DNA from: an uncultured Pseudomonadota bacterium
GTDB lineage: Bacteria; Pseudomonadota; Alphaproteobacteria; CACZRW01
DNA: 13,157 nucleotides
NCBI GenBank assembly: GCA_902783675.1
Contig: CACZRW010000103.1
Location: forward strand, 1-13,157
Reading direction: 5' to 3'
A model generated the notes under the pieces. The model saw only the letters and a list, made by a program, of their open reading frames with translations. It ran no database searches and was not told where the DNA came from. Position numbers and translations under genes: made by a program. Below are positions 13,104 through 13,157 of the stretch, in pieces (the stretch's first letter is position 1; each line of letters opens with the position of its first letter).

Positions 13104-13130
13104 CTTAATCTACTTAATCTACTTATACTT
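13104..13130. repeat. Short tandem 9-bp direct repeats upstream of mscL
   Basis: CTTAATCTA occurs twice in tandem (13104-13121) followed by a partial third copy CTTATACTT. On the minus strand this is an AT-rich region between the preceding stop codon and the mscL ribosome binding site. It contains TATAAG, which could act as a -10 element, but the best -35 (TTGGCT, 13152-13147) is 19 bases away. Confidence 0.5.
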
Positions 13131-13157
13131 TTCCATTTCGGCTTTGAGCCAATCTTG
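13119..13157 (-). CDS. C-terminal end of an unknown gene (partial)
   Basis: Reading inward from the right edge on the minus strand gives QDWLKAEMEKYK followed by a TAG stop. The composition is like a real charged helical C-terminus, and it ends 38 bases before mscL on the same strand, the spacing expected for neighbouring genes. Twelve codons are too few to identify the product, so this is tentative. Confidence 0.35.
   Translation of the reverse strand, partial: QDWLKAEMEKYK

Overview
The window looks like chromosomal DNA from an alphaproteobacterium, probably a Rhodospirillales-like or uncultured host-associated lineage; this placement is inference. It rests on the order ffh-rpsP-rimM-trmD-rplS, the long Ala/Glu-rich tail on ribosomal protein S16, the LLEYPQYT-type TrmD signature, and two degenerate EAL-domain proteins of a kind I remember from Rhodospirillales. 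Base composition is moderate. There is no sign of phage, transposon, CRISPR array, tRNA or rRNA.

Layout, left to right. An orphan 405-aa protein of unknown function lies on the minus strand (85-1302). pyrG (CTP synthase) diverges from it on the plus strand (1466-3091). Next is a 284-base gap that is far from empty: a promoter-like pair, a structured RNA with a closed multi-helix fold, and a strong intrinsic terminator end 22 bases before a gene for a protein with four repeats of about 71 residues and a hydrophobic C-terminus (3376-4623). A second small unknown protein (4729-5112) follows, closed by a textbook terminator. Then, on the minus strand, come two paralogous proteins with catalytically degraded EAL domains (5210-6526 and 6554-7876), 27 bases apart, whose first start codon sits at the foot of a bulged hairpin. 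The minus-strand housekeeping operon ffh-rpsP-rimM-trmD-rplS (8005-11645) has a good promoter and a folded leader upstream of ffh and an intrinsic terminator after rplS. At the right end are a low-complexity Pro/Ala/Glu protein (11864-12421), mscL with a C-terminal zinc-ribbon-like extension (12490-13080), and the last 12 codons of a further minus-strand gene.

The housekeeping operon joins protein targeting (Ffh) with 30S maturation (S16, RimM), tRNA m1G37 methylation (TrmD) and the 50S subunit (L19). The most unusual part is 3130-4623: a possible attenuator or riboswitch controlling a repeat protein of unknown function. In it, an internal hairpin arm can pair instead with the 5' arm of the terminator. 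The RNA contains GGACGCAAA, reminiscent of the c-di-GMP-I riboswitch core, but the rest of that consensus is not visible, so I do not assign a class.
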